A stretch of 64,000 nt of DNA from contig NZ_AHJE01000017.1 in assembly GCF_000243095.1 (NCBI RefSeq), positions 1 to 64,000 of the forward strand, given 5' to 3'. Positions 27,733 to 36,508 of this stretch are shown here, piece by piece. The notes under the pieces were generated by a model. The model worked only from the letters and a program-made list of their open reading frames with translations, did not search any database and was not told the DNA's origin. The DNA is from Cupriavidus basilensis OR16. Lineage in GTDB: Bacteria; Pseudomonadota; Gammaproteobacteria; Burkholderiales; Burkholderiaceae. The translations under genes were made by a program, and so were the position numbers. Position 1 is the stretch's first letter, and the number at the start of each line of letters is the position of its first letter.

Positions 27733-28458
27733 ATGAGCACAACGCCCGCACTAGAAATCAAGGACCTGCACGCCTGGTACGGCGAATCGCACATCCTGCA
27801 CGGCGTGGACCTGACCGTGAATGCCGGCGAGGTGGTGACGCTACTGGGCCGCAACGGCGCCGGACGTACCACCACGCTGCGCGCCATCATGGGCCTGACC
27901 GGCCAGCGCAAGGGCTCGATCCGCGTCAACGGCACCGAGACCATCGGCATGCCGACGCACAAGATCGCGCACTGTGGCATCGGCTATTGCCCGGAAGAGC
28001 GGGGCATCTTCGCCAGCCTGTCGTGCGAGGAAAACCTGCTGTTGCCGCCGCTGCTGAAAGGGCAGGGCACCAGCGCGGTCACCGGCATGAGCGAGGCCGA
28101 GATCTACGAGATGTTCCCTAACCTGAAGGAGCGCCGCCAGAGCCAGGGCACGCGCCTGTCGGGTGGCGAGCAGCAGATGCTGGCTGTTGGCCGCATCTTG
28201 CGCACCGGCGCCAACCTGCTGCTGCTTGACGAGATCTCCGAGGGCCTGGCGCCCGTGATCGTGCAAGCGCTGGCGCGCATGATCCTGATGCTCAAGAAAA
28301 AGGGCTACACGGTGGTGATGGTGGAGCAGAACTTCCGCTTTGCCGCGCCGCTGGCCGACCGTTTTTATGTGATGGAACACGGCACGATCGTCGAGCGCTT
28401 CGCGGCTGCGGAGCTGCAGGCCAAGATGCCGGTGCTGAACGAACTGCTTGGGGTCTGA
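27733..28458 (+). CDS. Liv-type ABC importer ATPase (LivF-like) with Arg in Walker A
   Basis: A 241-residue ATPase, 9 bp after the LivG-like gene. The phosphate loop reads GRNGAGRTT: the invariant Lys is Arg (codon CGT). The signature LSGGEQQMLAVGR is intact. Walker B is followed by an unusual LLLLDEISEGLAP instead of DEPT/SLGLAP. The catalytic Glu and the switch region VEQNFRF are present. Related LivF proteins with this substitution exist to my recollection. The importer may rely mainly on the LivG site for hydrolysis. Confidence 0.85.
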   Translation: MSTTPALEIKDLHAWYGESHILHGVDLTVNAGEVVTLLGRNGAGRTTTLRAIMGLTGQRKGSIRVNGTETIGMPTHKIAHCGIGYCPEERGIFASLSCEENLLLPPLLKGQGTSAVTGMSEAEIYEMFPNLKERRQSQGTRLSGGEQQMLAVGRILRTGANLLLLDEISEGLAPVIVQALARMILMLKKKGYTVVMVEQNFRFAAPLADRFYVMEHGTIVERFAAAELQAKMPVLNELLGV

Positions 28459-28553
28459 TTCGGATCGGCGCGCGGCGCTGTCATGAATCGCAGGCATTGT
28501 TTTAGGGCAGGAACGGGTGGCGTCAGGTGCCGCCGAAACTAAGGAGACAGGCA

Positions 28554-29762
28554 ATGAAGATGACTCGGCTGGCGGTCGCTCTGGCGGCTATCGTAACGGG
28601 CGTGGCAATGGGTTCGGCATCGGCGCAGGTCTCGGGCGATACCGTCAAGATCGGCTACATCACCGACATGTCGGGCTTGTACGCCGACATCGACGGCCCG
28701 GGCGGCCTTGAAGCCATCAAGATGGCAATCGAGGACAACGGTGGCAAGGTGCTGGGCAAGCCGATCGAACTGGTCTCGGCCGATCACCAGAACAAGGCCG
28801 ACATCGCGGCATCGAAGGCGCGCGAGTGGATGGACCAGCAGGGCCTGGACGCGCTGATCGGCGGCACCAATTCCGCCACCGGCCTGGCCATGAACAAGGT
28901 GGCATCGGAGAAGAAGAAGGTCTACTTCAATATCGGCGCGGGCTCGGCCCGCCTGACCAACGAAGAGTGCTCGCCGTACACCGTGCACTATGCCTATGAC
29001 ACCGTGGCGCTGGCCAAGGGTACCGGCAGCGCGGTGGTCAAGCAGGGTGGCAAGTCGTGGTTCTTCCTGACCGCCGACTACGCCTTCGGCCATTCGCTGG
29101 AAAACGATACTGCGGCCGTGGTGAAGGCCAACGGCGGCACGGTGGTGGGTTCGGTGCGCCATCCGCTGTCGGCATCGGATTTCTCGTCGTTCCTGCTGCA
29201 GGCGCAAGCGTCCAAGGCGCAGATCCTGGGCCTGGCCAATGCCGGCGGCGACACGATCAACTCGATCAAGGCGGCCAAGGAATTCGGCATCACCAAGACA
29301 ATGAAGATCGCCGGCCTGCTGATGTTCATCAACGACATCCACAGCCTGGGCTTGAAGAACACCGAAGGCCTGCTGATGACCGACAGCTGGTACTGGGACA
29401 TGAACGACGATACGCGCAAGTTCGCCGCGCGCTTCTTCACCAAGATGAAGAAGATGCCGAGCAGCTTGCAGGCCGCCGACTACTCCGCTGCGCATACCTA
29501 CCTGAAGGCGGTCGAGGCGGCCAAGACGGATGACCCGGACAAGGTCATGGCCGAGCTCAAGAAGATGAAGATCAACGACTTCTACACCAAGGGCTACATC
29601 CGCCAGGACGGCCGCGGCATCCACGACATGTACCTGATGCAGGTGAAGTCGCCGGCCGAGTCGAAGAAGCCGTGGGACTACCTGAAGGTGGTGGCCACGA
29701 TCCCGGGTGAGCAGGCTTTCACCACGGTGGCGGAATCGAAGTGCGCGATGCTGAAGAAGTAA
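28554..29762 (+). CDS. Periplasmic binding protein of the first Liv operon
   Basis: A 402-residue type 1 binding protein. The signal peptide MKMTRLAVALAAIVTGVAMG with SASA at the cleavage region is followed by VKIGYITDMSGLYADIDGPG. IGGTNSATGLA and YAFGHSLEND are typical of LivJ/amide-binding relatives. The start is ATG 28554 with AAGGAGACAGG upstream. It binds the ligand for the permease pair downstream. Confidence 0.85.
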   Translation: MKMTRLAVALAAIVTGVAMGSASAQVSGDTVKIGYITDMSGLYADIDGPGGLEAIKMAIEDNGGKVLGKPIELVSADHQNKADIAASKAREWMDQQGLDALIGGTNSATGLAMNKVASEKKKVYFNIGAGSARLTNEECSPYTVHYAYDTVALAKGTGSAVVKQGGKSWFFLTADYAFGHSLENDTAAVVKANGGTVVGSVRHPLSASDFSSFLLQAQASKAQILGLANAGGDTINSIKAAKEFGITKTMKIAGLLMFINDIHSLGLKNTEGLLMTDSWYWDMNDDTRKFAARFFTKMKKMPSSLQAADYSAAHTYLKAVEAAKTDDPDKVMAELKKMKINDFYTKGYIRQDGRGIHDMYLMQVKSPAESKKPWDYLKVVATIPGEQAFTTVAESKCAMLKK

Positions 29763-29814
29763 GCGTGTGAACTGAGTTGATTTGACTTGAGTTTGTGTTG
29801 AGTTGATTGAGGTA

Positions 29815-29868
29815 TGGCGCCCCCGCCCGAGGCCGTTGCATGTTGACCGGGATCGGGAGCGGGGGCCA
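29815..29868 (+). terminator. Hairpin after the binding-protein gene, probable attenuator
   Basis: A GC-rich arm (TGGCGCCCCCGCCC, 29815-29828) pairs imperfectly with GGGAGCGGGGGCCA (29855-29868), followed by a T-rich stretch at 29871-29890. It lies between the binding-protein gene and the permease genes, where partial termination gives excess binding protein. Before it are TTGA-rich repeats at 29772-29811. Confidence 0.45.
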
Positions 29869-29952
29869 GTGTCTTTCTTCGCTTCATTTTGACAGCGCCT
29901 GCCTGGCGGGGAACGACGAATCCCGGCTGGTGCGCAAACGGTAACGCCTGCG

Positions 29953-30837
29953 ATGGACATCTTCGGTATTCCTCTGCCCGCCATGCTGTCCCAGTTACTG
30001 CTGGGACTGGTCAACGGTGCCTTTTATGCGATGTTGAGCCTTGGCCTTGCGGTCATCTTCGGGCTGCTCAACGTCATCAATTTTGCCCACGGGGCGCTGT
30101 TCATGCTCGGCGCGGTCCTGGCCTGGATGGGCATGGAGTACGCCGGGCTCAACTACTGGACGATGCTGGTGCTCTCGCCGCTGGCGGTGGCCCTGATCGG
30201 CATCGCGATCGAGCGCACCATGCTGCGCTGGATCTACAAGCTCGACCATATCTACGGCCTGCTGCTGACGCTCGGCATTACGCTGGTGATCGAAGGCATC
30301 TTCCGCTCGATCTACGGGGTGTCCGGGCTGCCCTACTCGGCGCCGGAGGTGCTTGGCGGCGCGACCAACCTGGGCTTCATGATGTTGCCGAACTACCGCG
30401 CCTGGGTGGTCGCGGCGTCGCTGGTGGTGTGTTTCTCCACCTGGTACCTGATCGAGAAGACCAAGCTGGGCGCCTACCTGCGCGCTGGCACGGAGAACCC
30501 CAAGCTGGTCGAAGCGTTCGGCGTCAACGTGCCGCTGATGGTAACGCTGACGTATGGCTTCGGCGTGGCGCTGGCGGCATTCGCCGGCGTGCTGGCGGCA
30601 CCGGTGATCCAGGTCTCGCCGCTGATGGGGCAGAACCTGATCATCATCGTGTTCGCGGTGGTGGTGATCGGCGGGATGGGCTCGATCATGGGCTCGATCC
30701 TCACCGGCCTCGGTCTGGGCGTGATCGAGGGCTTGACCAAGATGTTCTACCCCGAGGCCTCGGCCACGGTGGTGTTCCTCATCATGGCGATCGTGTTGAT
30801 GTTGCGCCCGTCGGGGCTGTTTGGAAGGAGTCAATGA
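29953..30837 (+). CDS. Liv-type permease (LivH-like)
   Basis: A 294-residue inner-membrane protein with about eight hydrophobic helices. GLAVIFGLLNVINFAHGALF and the cytoplasmic-loop region GTENPKLVEAFGVNV are LivH hallmarks. The gene starts at 29953 after the likely attenuator and overlaps the next gene (ATGA). Confidence 0.85.
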   Translation: MDIFGIPLPAMLSQLLLGLVNGAFYAMLSLGLAVIFGLLNVINFAHGALFMLGAVLAWMGMEYAGLNYWTMLVLSPLAVALIGIAIERTMLRWIYKLDHIYGLLLTLGITLVIEGIFRSIYGVSGLPYSAPEVLGGATNLGFMMLPNYRAWVVAASLVVCFSTWYLIEKTKLGAYLRAGTENPKLVEAFGVNVPLMVTLTYGFGVALAAFAGVLAAPVIQVSPLMGQNLIIIVFAVVVIGGMGSIMGSILTGLGLGVIEGLTKMFYPEASATVVFLIMAIVLMLRPSGLFGRSQ

Positions 30838-31822
30838 TGGGAACGATGGGTCAGTCAACCAAGAACGTGTGGTACGGATTGCTGCTGGCAGCGCTGGTGC
30901 TGGCGCCGATGGCCGGGGCATATCCGGTGTTCGTGCTCAAGGTGCTGTGCTTCGCGCTGTTCGCGTGCGCGTTCAACCTGTTGGTCGGCTATGCCGTGCT
31001 GTCGTTCGGCCATGCGGCCTTCTTCGGCGGCGCGGGCTATGCGGCGGGCCATGCCATGAAAGTGTGGGGCGTCACGCCGGAAGCGGGCATGGTGCTGGGG
31101 ACGCTGGCCGGCGGCCTGACCGGCTACGTGTGGGGTTGCTGGCGATCCGGCGCCAGGGCATCTATTTCTCGATGATCACGCTGGCGCTGGCGCAGATGCT
31201 GTTCTTCTTCTGCCTGCAGGTGCCCTACACGGGTGGCGAGGACGGCTTGCAGGGTATTCCGCGTGGCAAGCTGTTCGGTGTGTTGTCGCTATCCAACGAT
31301 CTGACGCTGTATTACGTGGCGCTGGCGATCATCGTGGCGGCCTTCGCGCTGATCGTGCGAACCGTGCATTCGCCGTTCGGGCAGATCCTCAAGGCGATCA
31401 AGGAAAACGAGCCGCGCACCATTTCGCTGGGCTACGATACGGACCGATTCAAGTTGATGGTGTTTGTGCTGTCAGCGGCTCTTTCCGGGCTGGCCGGCTC
31501 GATCAAGGCACTGGTGCTGGGCTTTGCCACGCTGACCGATGTGCACTGGTCGATGTCGGGCTCGGTGATCCTGATGACGCTGGTGGGCGGCCTGGGCACG
31601 CTTTCCGGGCCGCTGGTCGGTGCGTTCGTGGTGGTGGCCCTGGAGAACAAGCTGGGCGACATCGGCAACTTCCTGGCCTCGACGACGGGCATCGAGTGGT
31701 TCGGCTCACTGGGCGAATCCGTCACCATGGTGACCGGCGTGATCTTCGTGATCTGCGTGCTGACGTTCCGCCGCGGCATCATGGGAGAGTTGCTTGCGCG
31801 CTTTGGGAAGCCCCGGGAGTGA
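30834..31822 (+). pseudogene. Liv-type permease (LivM-like), one-base frameshift
   Basis: The start ATG 30834 overlaps the LivH stop. The first 99 or so residues (NLLVGYAVLSFGHAAFFGGA) are in one frame. The rest, MGLLAIRRQGIYFSMITLAL to GKPRE, is in another. Inserting one base after 31130 (GTG then ATG GGG) restores a protein of about 330 residues. The EAA-like loop ILKAIKENEPRTISLGYD is present. The defect would inactivate the importer if real. Confidence 0.8.
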
Positions 31823-32144
31823 TCGTGGGGCGACATGCCCGCTTTTGGGGCTAGGGTTTCTTCTAGCTTGCTCGAAACGCACCGCTTCGTTACATTCCAT
31901 ATACGGTTTTCGCAGGTTAAATGGAGGCGGAAGCGAGGAGACGACAGGCGCGCAGTCACTAGGCTGCAGTGTCAATATAAGATAAGGGCGTTGCTGGGTG
32001 ATCCTCGGCAACGCCTTTTTTAATGTCCGTTTCTATGCCCGTTTCTATGCCTGATTCTGGTGCGTGATGATTGCGCCATGCGGGATCCTCAGCAGAGCGC
32101 ACCCAGTGCGCATGCGACAATGCGGCCTTGCCATTGGGCCCGCC
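31823..32144. other. Intergenic region with a terminator
   Basis: 322 bp between the permease and a hypothetical gene. Apart from the terminator at 31987-32021, nothing is recognisable. Confidence 0.5.
31987..32021 (+). terminator. Intrinsic terminator of the first Liv operon
   Basis: GGCGTTGC (31987-31994) pairs perfectly with GCAACGCC (32008-32015), loop of 13 nt, followed by six T. It lies 165 bp after the permease stop. Confidence 0.8.
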
Positions 32145-32663
32145 ATGCGTTCAGATTGCCCCTCTCCGCTTCCTTCCTCGCCTGAATCTGCCAGTCCCCT
32201 GGCCTCCGTACGCCTGGCCGGCACGGCCGATGCGCACAGCCTGGGTGCCTGGCTGCAGTCGCGGCACCCGTTGCCCGTAGCGGCGGCGCGCGCCCGGCAG
32301 GCGCTGCTCGAGGGGCTGCTGGCGCGGCCCGAGCGTGGGGCCTGTGTGGTGGTGGAAACCACCGCTGGTCCGCAATGGCTCGGGTGCCTGCCTGTCACGC
32401 TCGTGCCCCACCTCGAACTGGCCGGCCTCGCGGCGCTTGCCACCGAATGGTGGTGCGGCGGCGTGCTTGCGGGCCAGGACGCCGCCTTGCTGCTGGATTG
32501 CTGTGGCCTGCTGGCCGACTGGTGCCGCGCGCATGGTGTGCGCCACCTGTTGCTGGCACCGGCGCTGCTGACGGCTGCGCAAGCAGCGCCGGCGGGCTTT
32601 GTGCCGCATGGCAGCGGCTTGTGGCATCTGAATTTGTCGCCAGCGGCCAAGATGCTGGGCTGA
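32145..32663 (+). CDS. Hypothetical protein, possibly acetyltransferase-like
   Basis: 172 residues from ATG 32145; an upstream in-frame start at 32064 is possible. After a Ser/Pro-rich N-terminus the pattern ASVRLAGTADAHSLGAWLQS, strand-like CVVVETTAGPQWLGCLPVTL and AWCRAHGVRHLLL-like helix-strand units resembles GNAT proteins. The acetyl-CoA loop is not evident. It stands between two transport operons and next to a permease gene 78 bp downstream. No function can be stated. Confidence 0.5.
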   Translation: MRSDCPSPLPSSPESASPLASVRLAGTADAHSLGAWLQSRHPLPVAAARARQALLEGLLARPERGACVVVETTAGPQWLGCLPVTLVPHLELAGLAALATEWWCGGVLAGQDAALLLDCCGLLADWCRAHGVRHLLLAPALLTAAQAAPAGFVPHGSGLWHLNLSPAAKMLG

Positions 32664-32741
32664 CGCTTCCAGCGCGCCGGCCGCGCCTGTTCCTGTTGCT
32701 CCCCCTGCCTCCGTTTTCTCCTCTTTCGTCTCCTCGCGTCC

Positions 32742-33500
32742 ATGGAATTCGCGTTTCTAGCGGTTGCCGCTTTTCTTGCTGGCCTGATCGATGCTGTCGC
32801 CGGCGGCGGCGGGCTGGTGCAGATCCCCGCGCTCTTTTCGGCCTATCCCAATATGCCGCCGGCCACGCTGCTCGGCACCAGCAAGGTCGCCTCGCTGGCC
32901 GGCACCACCAATGCCGCGTTGCGCTATGGCCGCAGTGTGCGCATCTACTGGGGCGCGACGCTGCCGACGATGCTGTCGGCCTTTGCCTTCTCGATGGCGG
33001 GCGCTTATGCGCTAACGCTGATCCCCGCGGAGCCGCTGCGCAAGTCGCTGCCCTTCATCCTGGTGACCCTGCTGGTGTATACGGTGGCCAAGAAGAGCCT
33101 GGGCACCGAGCATGCACCGTCGCTCTCGGGCGGCAGGGAACGCGCCGCGGCCTTGCTGGCGGGAGCCGTGATCGGCTTCTATGACGGCGTGTTCGGGCCT
33201 GGCACCGGCAGCTTCCTGATGATCGTGTTCGTGCGCGTGTTTGGCTACGATTTCCTGCACGCCTCGGCCTCGACCAAGGTGGTCAACCTCGCCACCAACC
33301 TGGCGGCCTTGCTGCTGCTGGCGGCGAAGGGCCACGTCTGGTGGCAGCTCGGGCTGGTCATGGCTCTGGCTAACGTTGCCGGCAGCCAGATCGGCAGCCG
33401 CCTCGCGCTCAAGCATGGCAGCGCCTTCGTGCGGCGGGTGTTCATCGTGGTGGTGGCCGCGCTGATCGTGAAGACCGCCTGGGATGCCTTTGGCGGCTGA
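32742..33500 (+). CDS. TauE/SafE-family membrane permease (TSUP)
   Basis: A 252-residue protein with about eight hydrophobic segments and the two TSUP signature repeats: DAVAGGGGLVQIPAL with LLGTSKVAS in the N-terminal half, and GFYDGVFGPGTGSF with ASASTKVVNLATN in the C-terminal half. The family exports or imports sulfonates, sulfite or other organic anions. It is complete. The start MEFAFLAVAAFLAG lacks a strong Shine-Dalgarno sequence. Confidence 0.85.
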   Translation: MEFAFLAVAAFLAGLIDAVAGGGGLVQIPALFSAYPNMPPATLLGTSKVASLAGTTNAALRYGRSVRIYWGATLPTMLSAFAFSMAGAYALTLIPAEPLRKSLPFILVTLLVYTVAKKSLGTEHAPSLSGGRERAAALLAGAVIGFYDGVFGPGTGSFLMIVFVRVFGYDFLHASASTKVVNLATNLAALLLLAAKGHVWWQLGLVMALANVAGSQIGSRLALKHGSAFVRRVFIVVVAALIVKTAWDAFGG

Positions 33501-33896
33501 GCGTCAAGTTGCAGCCGTGTCGCTTGCATGCTGCGATGCGGGTTAATCCCGCTACCCCGGCGATATGCCTGTTGCTAGACTCGCTACGCATTCCCGACCG
33601 TGCGGTCGGTGAATGAGCGGCCGGCAAGGCGTGCCATGGAACGGTTTGGCAGGTCGTGCCGAGCGCCGCCGGGGATCACGCGCAGGACGGGAGATGGGGC
33701 AGGGCGGATTCGCATTCGGATTCGCCAATTGCCCCGGGGTAGCAGACCGGCGCCGGCGTTGCGCCTGGATACGGGCCCGCAAGGGCACCGGCACAATAAG
33801 ATCGAAGACAAGACAGAGAAGACCAGATTGAGGCATCCGCGCGGCCGCAAGGCGGCGCGGATGCCTCTTCCGTTTGCCGCAATGGAAGGAGACACG
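33501..33896. other. Intergenic region upstream of a binding-protein gene
   Basis: 396 bp containing a strong palindrome at 33589-33615 and otherwise no recognised element. The last 60 bp includes the Shine-Dalgarno GGAAGGAG of the next gene. Confidence 0.55.
33589..33615. promoter_or_regulatory. Palindromic operator candidate
   Basis: The centre CCGACCGTGCGGTCGG is an almost perfect inverted repeat, extended by CATTC and GAATG on the outside. ACCG/CGGT half-sites are typical of TetR-type regulators. It lies about 280 bp before the binding-protein start at 33897. Confidence 0.5.
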
Positions 33897-35048
33897 ATGA
33901 CATTCAAGCGCGCCAGCCTGCTGGCTCTCGCCGCCGCCAGCCTGTGCGCCGGCACCGCCAGCGCACAGGTCAAAGTCGGGGTAACGCTATCGGCCACCGG
34001 GCCCGCCGCTTCGCTGGGCATTCCGGAGAAGAACACGATCTCGCTGCTGCCCAAGGAGATTGCTGGCAAGAAGATCGAGTACATCGTGCTAGACGATGCG
34101 TCGGACACCACCACCGCGGTCAAGAACACGCGCAAGCTGATCAGCGAAGACAAGGTCGACGTGATCGTCGGCTCCACCGTCACGCCCAACTCGCTGGCCA
34201 TGGTGGACGTCGTCGCCGAGAACGACACGCCGATGATCACGCTGGCTGCCTCGGCCCGCATCATCGAGCCGATGGACGCCAAGCGCGCCTGGGTCTTCAA
34301 GACGCCGCAGAACGACTCGCACATGGCGACCGCCATTGCCGAGCACATGACCAACCACAACGTGAAGACGGTGGCCTTTATCGGCTTCGCGGATGCCTAC
34401 GGTGACAGCTGGGCGCAGGAATTCGCCAAGGTGGGCGAGATGCGCAAGGTCAAGGTGGTGGCCAACGAACGCTTTGCGCGTACCGACACCTCGGTCACCG
34501 GGCAGGTGCTCAAGATGATGGGCAGCAACCCCGACGCGGTGCTGATCGCAGGTTCGGGTACGCCCGCCGCGCTGCCGGCCAAGGCGCTCAAGGAGCGCGG
34601 CTTCAAGGGCAAGATCTACCAGACCCACGGTGTGGCCAACGCCGACTTCCTGCGCGTGTGCGGCAAGGATTGCGAAGGCACCTTCCTGCCGGCCGGCCCG
34701 CTGCTGGTGGCCGAGCAGCTGCCGGATACCAATCCGGTGAAGAAGCCCGCCATGACCTACAAGACCGCGTATGAAAAGGCGTTTGGCGGCCAGGTATCGA
34801 CCTTCGGCGGCCATGCCTGGGATGCCGGCCTGCTGCTGCAGCGAGCCATTCCCGAGGCGCTCAAGAAGGGCCAGCCGGGCACCAAGGAGTTCCGCAAGGC
34901 GCTGCGCGATGCCATGGAGCAGACCAAGGAACTGCCGATCTCCCACGGCATCATGAACATGACGCCGACCGACCACCTTGGCCTGGACCAGCGTGCGCGT
35001 GTGATGGTGGAGATCGTCGACGGCAAGTGGAAGCTGCAGACCAAGTAA
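33897..35048 (+). CDS. Periplasmic binding protein of the second Liv system
   Basis: A 383-residue type 1 binding protein. The signal peptide MTFKRASLLALAAASLCAGT ends near ASAQ, followed by VKVGVTLSATGPAASLGIPE. IVGSTVTPNSLAM and FIGFADAYGDSW are typical ligand-lobe segments. A terminator follows directly, so it can be expressed separately from the permease genes at 35468. The ligand is probably an organic acid or amino acid. Confidence 0.85.
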   Translation: MTFKRASLLALAAASLCAGTASAQVKVGVTLSATGPAASLGIPEKNTISLLPKEIAGKKIEYIVLDDASDTTTAVKNTRKLISEDKVDVIVGSTVTPNSLAMVDVVAENDTPMITLAASARIIEPMDAKRAWVFKTPQNDSHMATAIAEHMTNHNVKTVAFIGFADAYGDSWAQEFAKVGEMRKVKVVANERFARTDTSVTGQVLKMMGSNPDAVLIAGSGTPAALPAKALKERGFKGKIYQTHGVANADFLRVCGKDCEGTFLPAGPLLVAEQLPDTNPVKKPAMTYKTAYEKAFGGQVSTFGGHAWDAGLLLQRAIPEALKKGQPGTKEFRKALRDAMEQTKELPISHGIMNMTPTDHLGLDQRARVMVEIVDGKWKLQTK

Positions 35049-35073
35049 GGGCGGCCTGCATTTGACGCAACGA

Positions 35074-35103
35074 GGGCGCATGGCCAGCCATGCGCCCTTT
35101 TTT
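35074..35103 (+). terminator. Intrinsic terminator after the binding-protein gene
   Basis: GGGCGCATG (35074-35082) pairs with CATGCGCCC (35089-35097), followed by six T (35098-35103). It lies 26 bp after the stop. Confidence 0.85.
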
Positions 35104-35467
35104 GTTGCACACGCCACAGTACGCCACCTCACGCCACCCCACACCAACCCTTGCTTGCGTGCGGCTACAGGCAATCCCGTACTTGACACCGTAGCTGTCA
35201 TGCACGATCTTTAACGTGTTAATGAATTTGGCATTGGCCCGGGTAAGCAAAACGGGATGACGGCCATGGTGCGCTGCGGATATGCTGCATTCGGCATGTA
35301 CAGCGTTTCCCGCCCGCCGTGCCAGATTGCCAATGCGGCACTGCGCAATCTAAGGGTTCGTCGGGATTTCCGCTATGCGTAAGTTGTTTCATATTTCGTA
35401 ATTCGTAATTTCATAAGCCAGCCGGCCTCCCTCCGCCGGCCGGACCCATCAACAATACGGGGAGACA
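35104..35467. other. Intergenic region before the second permease operon
   Basis: 364 bp without a gene. TTGACA occurs at 35183-35188 but without a good -10 partner. The last part is AT-rich with small TTCGTAATT repeats near 35394-35412. A promoter for the permease operon is likely here but not pinpointed. Confidence 0.5.
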
Positions 35468-36498
35468 ATGGACCTCTCGATCGCCGCCATCCTGGCGCAG
35501 GACGGCATCACTTCGGGCGCCATCTATGCGCTGCTCGCGCTGGCCTTGGTGCTGGTGTTCTCGGTGACCCGCGTCATCTTCATTCCGCAAGGGGAGTTCG
35601 TCGCCTATGGCGCGCTGACCCTGGCGGCGATTCAGTCCGGCCATGCGCCGCAAAGCAGCTGGCTGCTGCTGGTCATGGGCGTGCTGACCTTTATTTACGA
35701 GACAGTCACCATCCTGCGCAGCGCCGAGCTGCGCCGGACCGCGCCAAGGCGGCTGGCGGTGCTGGCCGGCAAGTACCTGGTCTTCCCGCTGGCCGTGCAC
35801 CTGCTGGCGCAGAACTTCGACGGGCAGACCATGCCCATGCTGGCGCAGATCGCGCTGACCCTGCTGATCGTGATTCCGCTCGGGCCCATGCTGTACCGCC
35901 TGCCAGCACCCTGGTACTGCTGATCGTCTCGGTCGGCGTGCACTTCGCGCTGGTGGGCCTGGGGCTGGTGATGTTCGGCGCCGAGGGCTCGCGCACCACG
36001 CCGTTCTCGGAGGCACGCTTTGAAGTGGGCAGCCTGACGATCTCCGGGCAGAGCCTTTGGGTGGTTGGCGTATCGGCATTGCTGATCGCGGCGCTGTATT
36101 TCTACTTCGAACGCACGATTGCCGGCAAGGCGTTGCGTGCCACCGCGGTCAATCGCCTGGGCGCGCGGCTGGTTGGCATCGGCACGACGCAGGCCGGGCG
36201 CCTCTCGTTCACGCTTGCGGCGGCAATGGGCGCGCTGTGCGGGATCCTGATCGCGCCGCTCACCACGGTGTACTACGAGTCGGGCTTCCTGATCGGCCTG
36301 AAGGGCTTCGTCGGCGCGATCGTCGGCGGCCTGGTGAGCTATCCCGCGGCGGCCGCCGGCGCCATCCTGGTGGGGCTGCTCGAATCCTATTCGTCCTTCT
36401 GGGCCAGTGCTTTCAAGGAGGTCATCGTGTTCACCCTGATCCTGCCCGTGCTGCTGTGGCGCTCGCTCACCAGCAAGCATGTGGAAGACGAGGAATAA
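35468..36498 (+). pseudogene. Liv-type permease (LivH-like), one-base frameshift
   Basis: Start ATG 35468 after ACGGGGAGAC. The first frame runs to 35923 and contains ALLALALVLVFSVTRVIFIP. The second frame, STLVLLIVSVGVHFALVGLG onward, runs to 36498. One G is missing at about 35902 (CTG then GCC AGC ACC). The repaired protein is about 343 residues, longer than E. coli LivH because of an extra segment between helices 2 and 4, as in related betaproteobacterial systems. It carries the loop GKALRATAVNRLGARLVGI. Confidence 0.8.
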
Positions 36499-36508
36499 GG
36501 GACACGCC

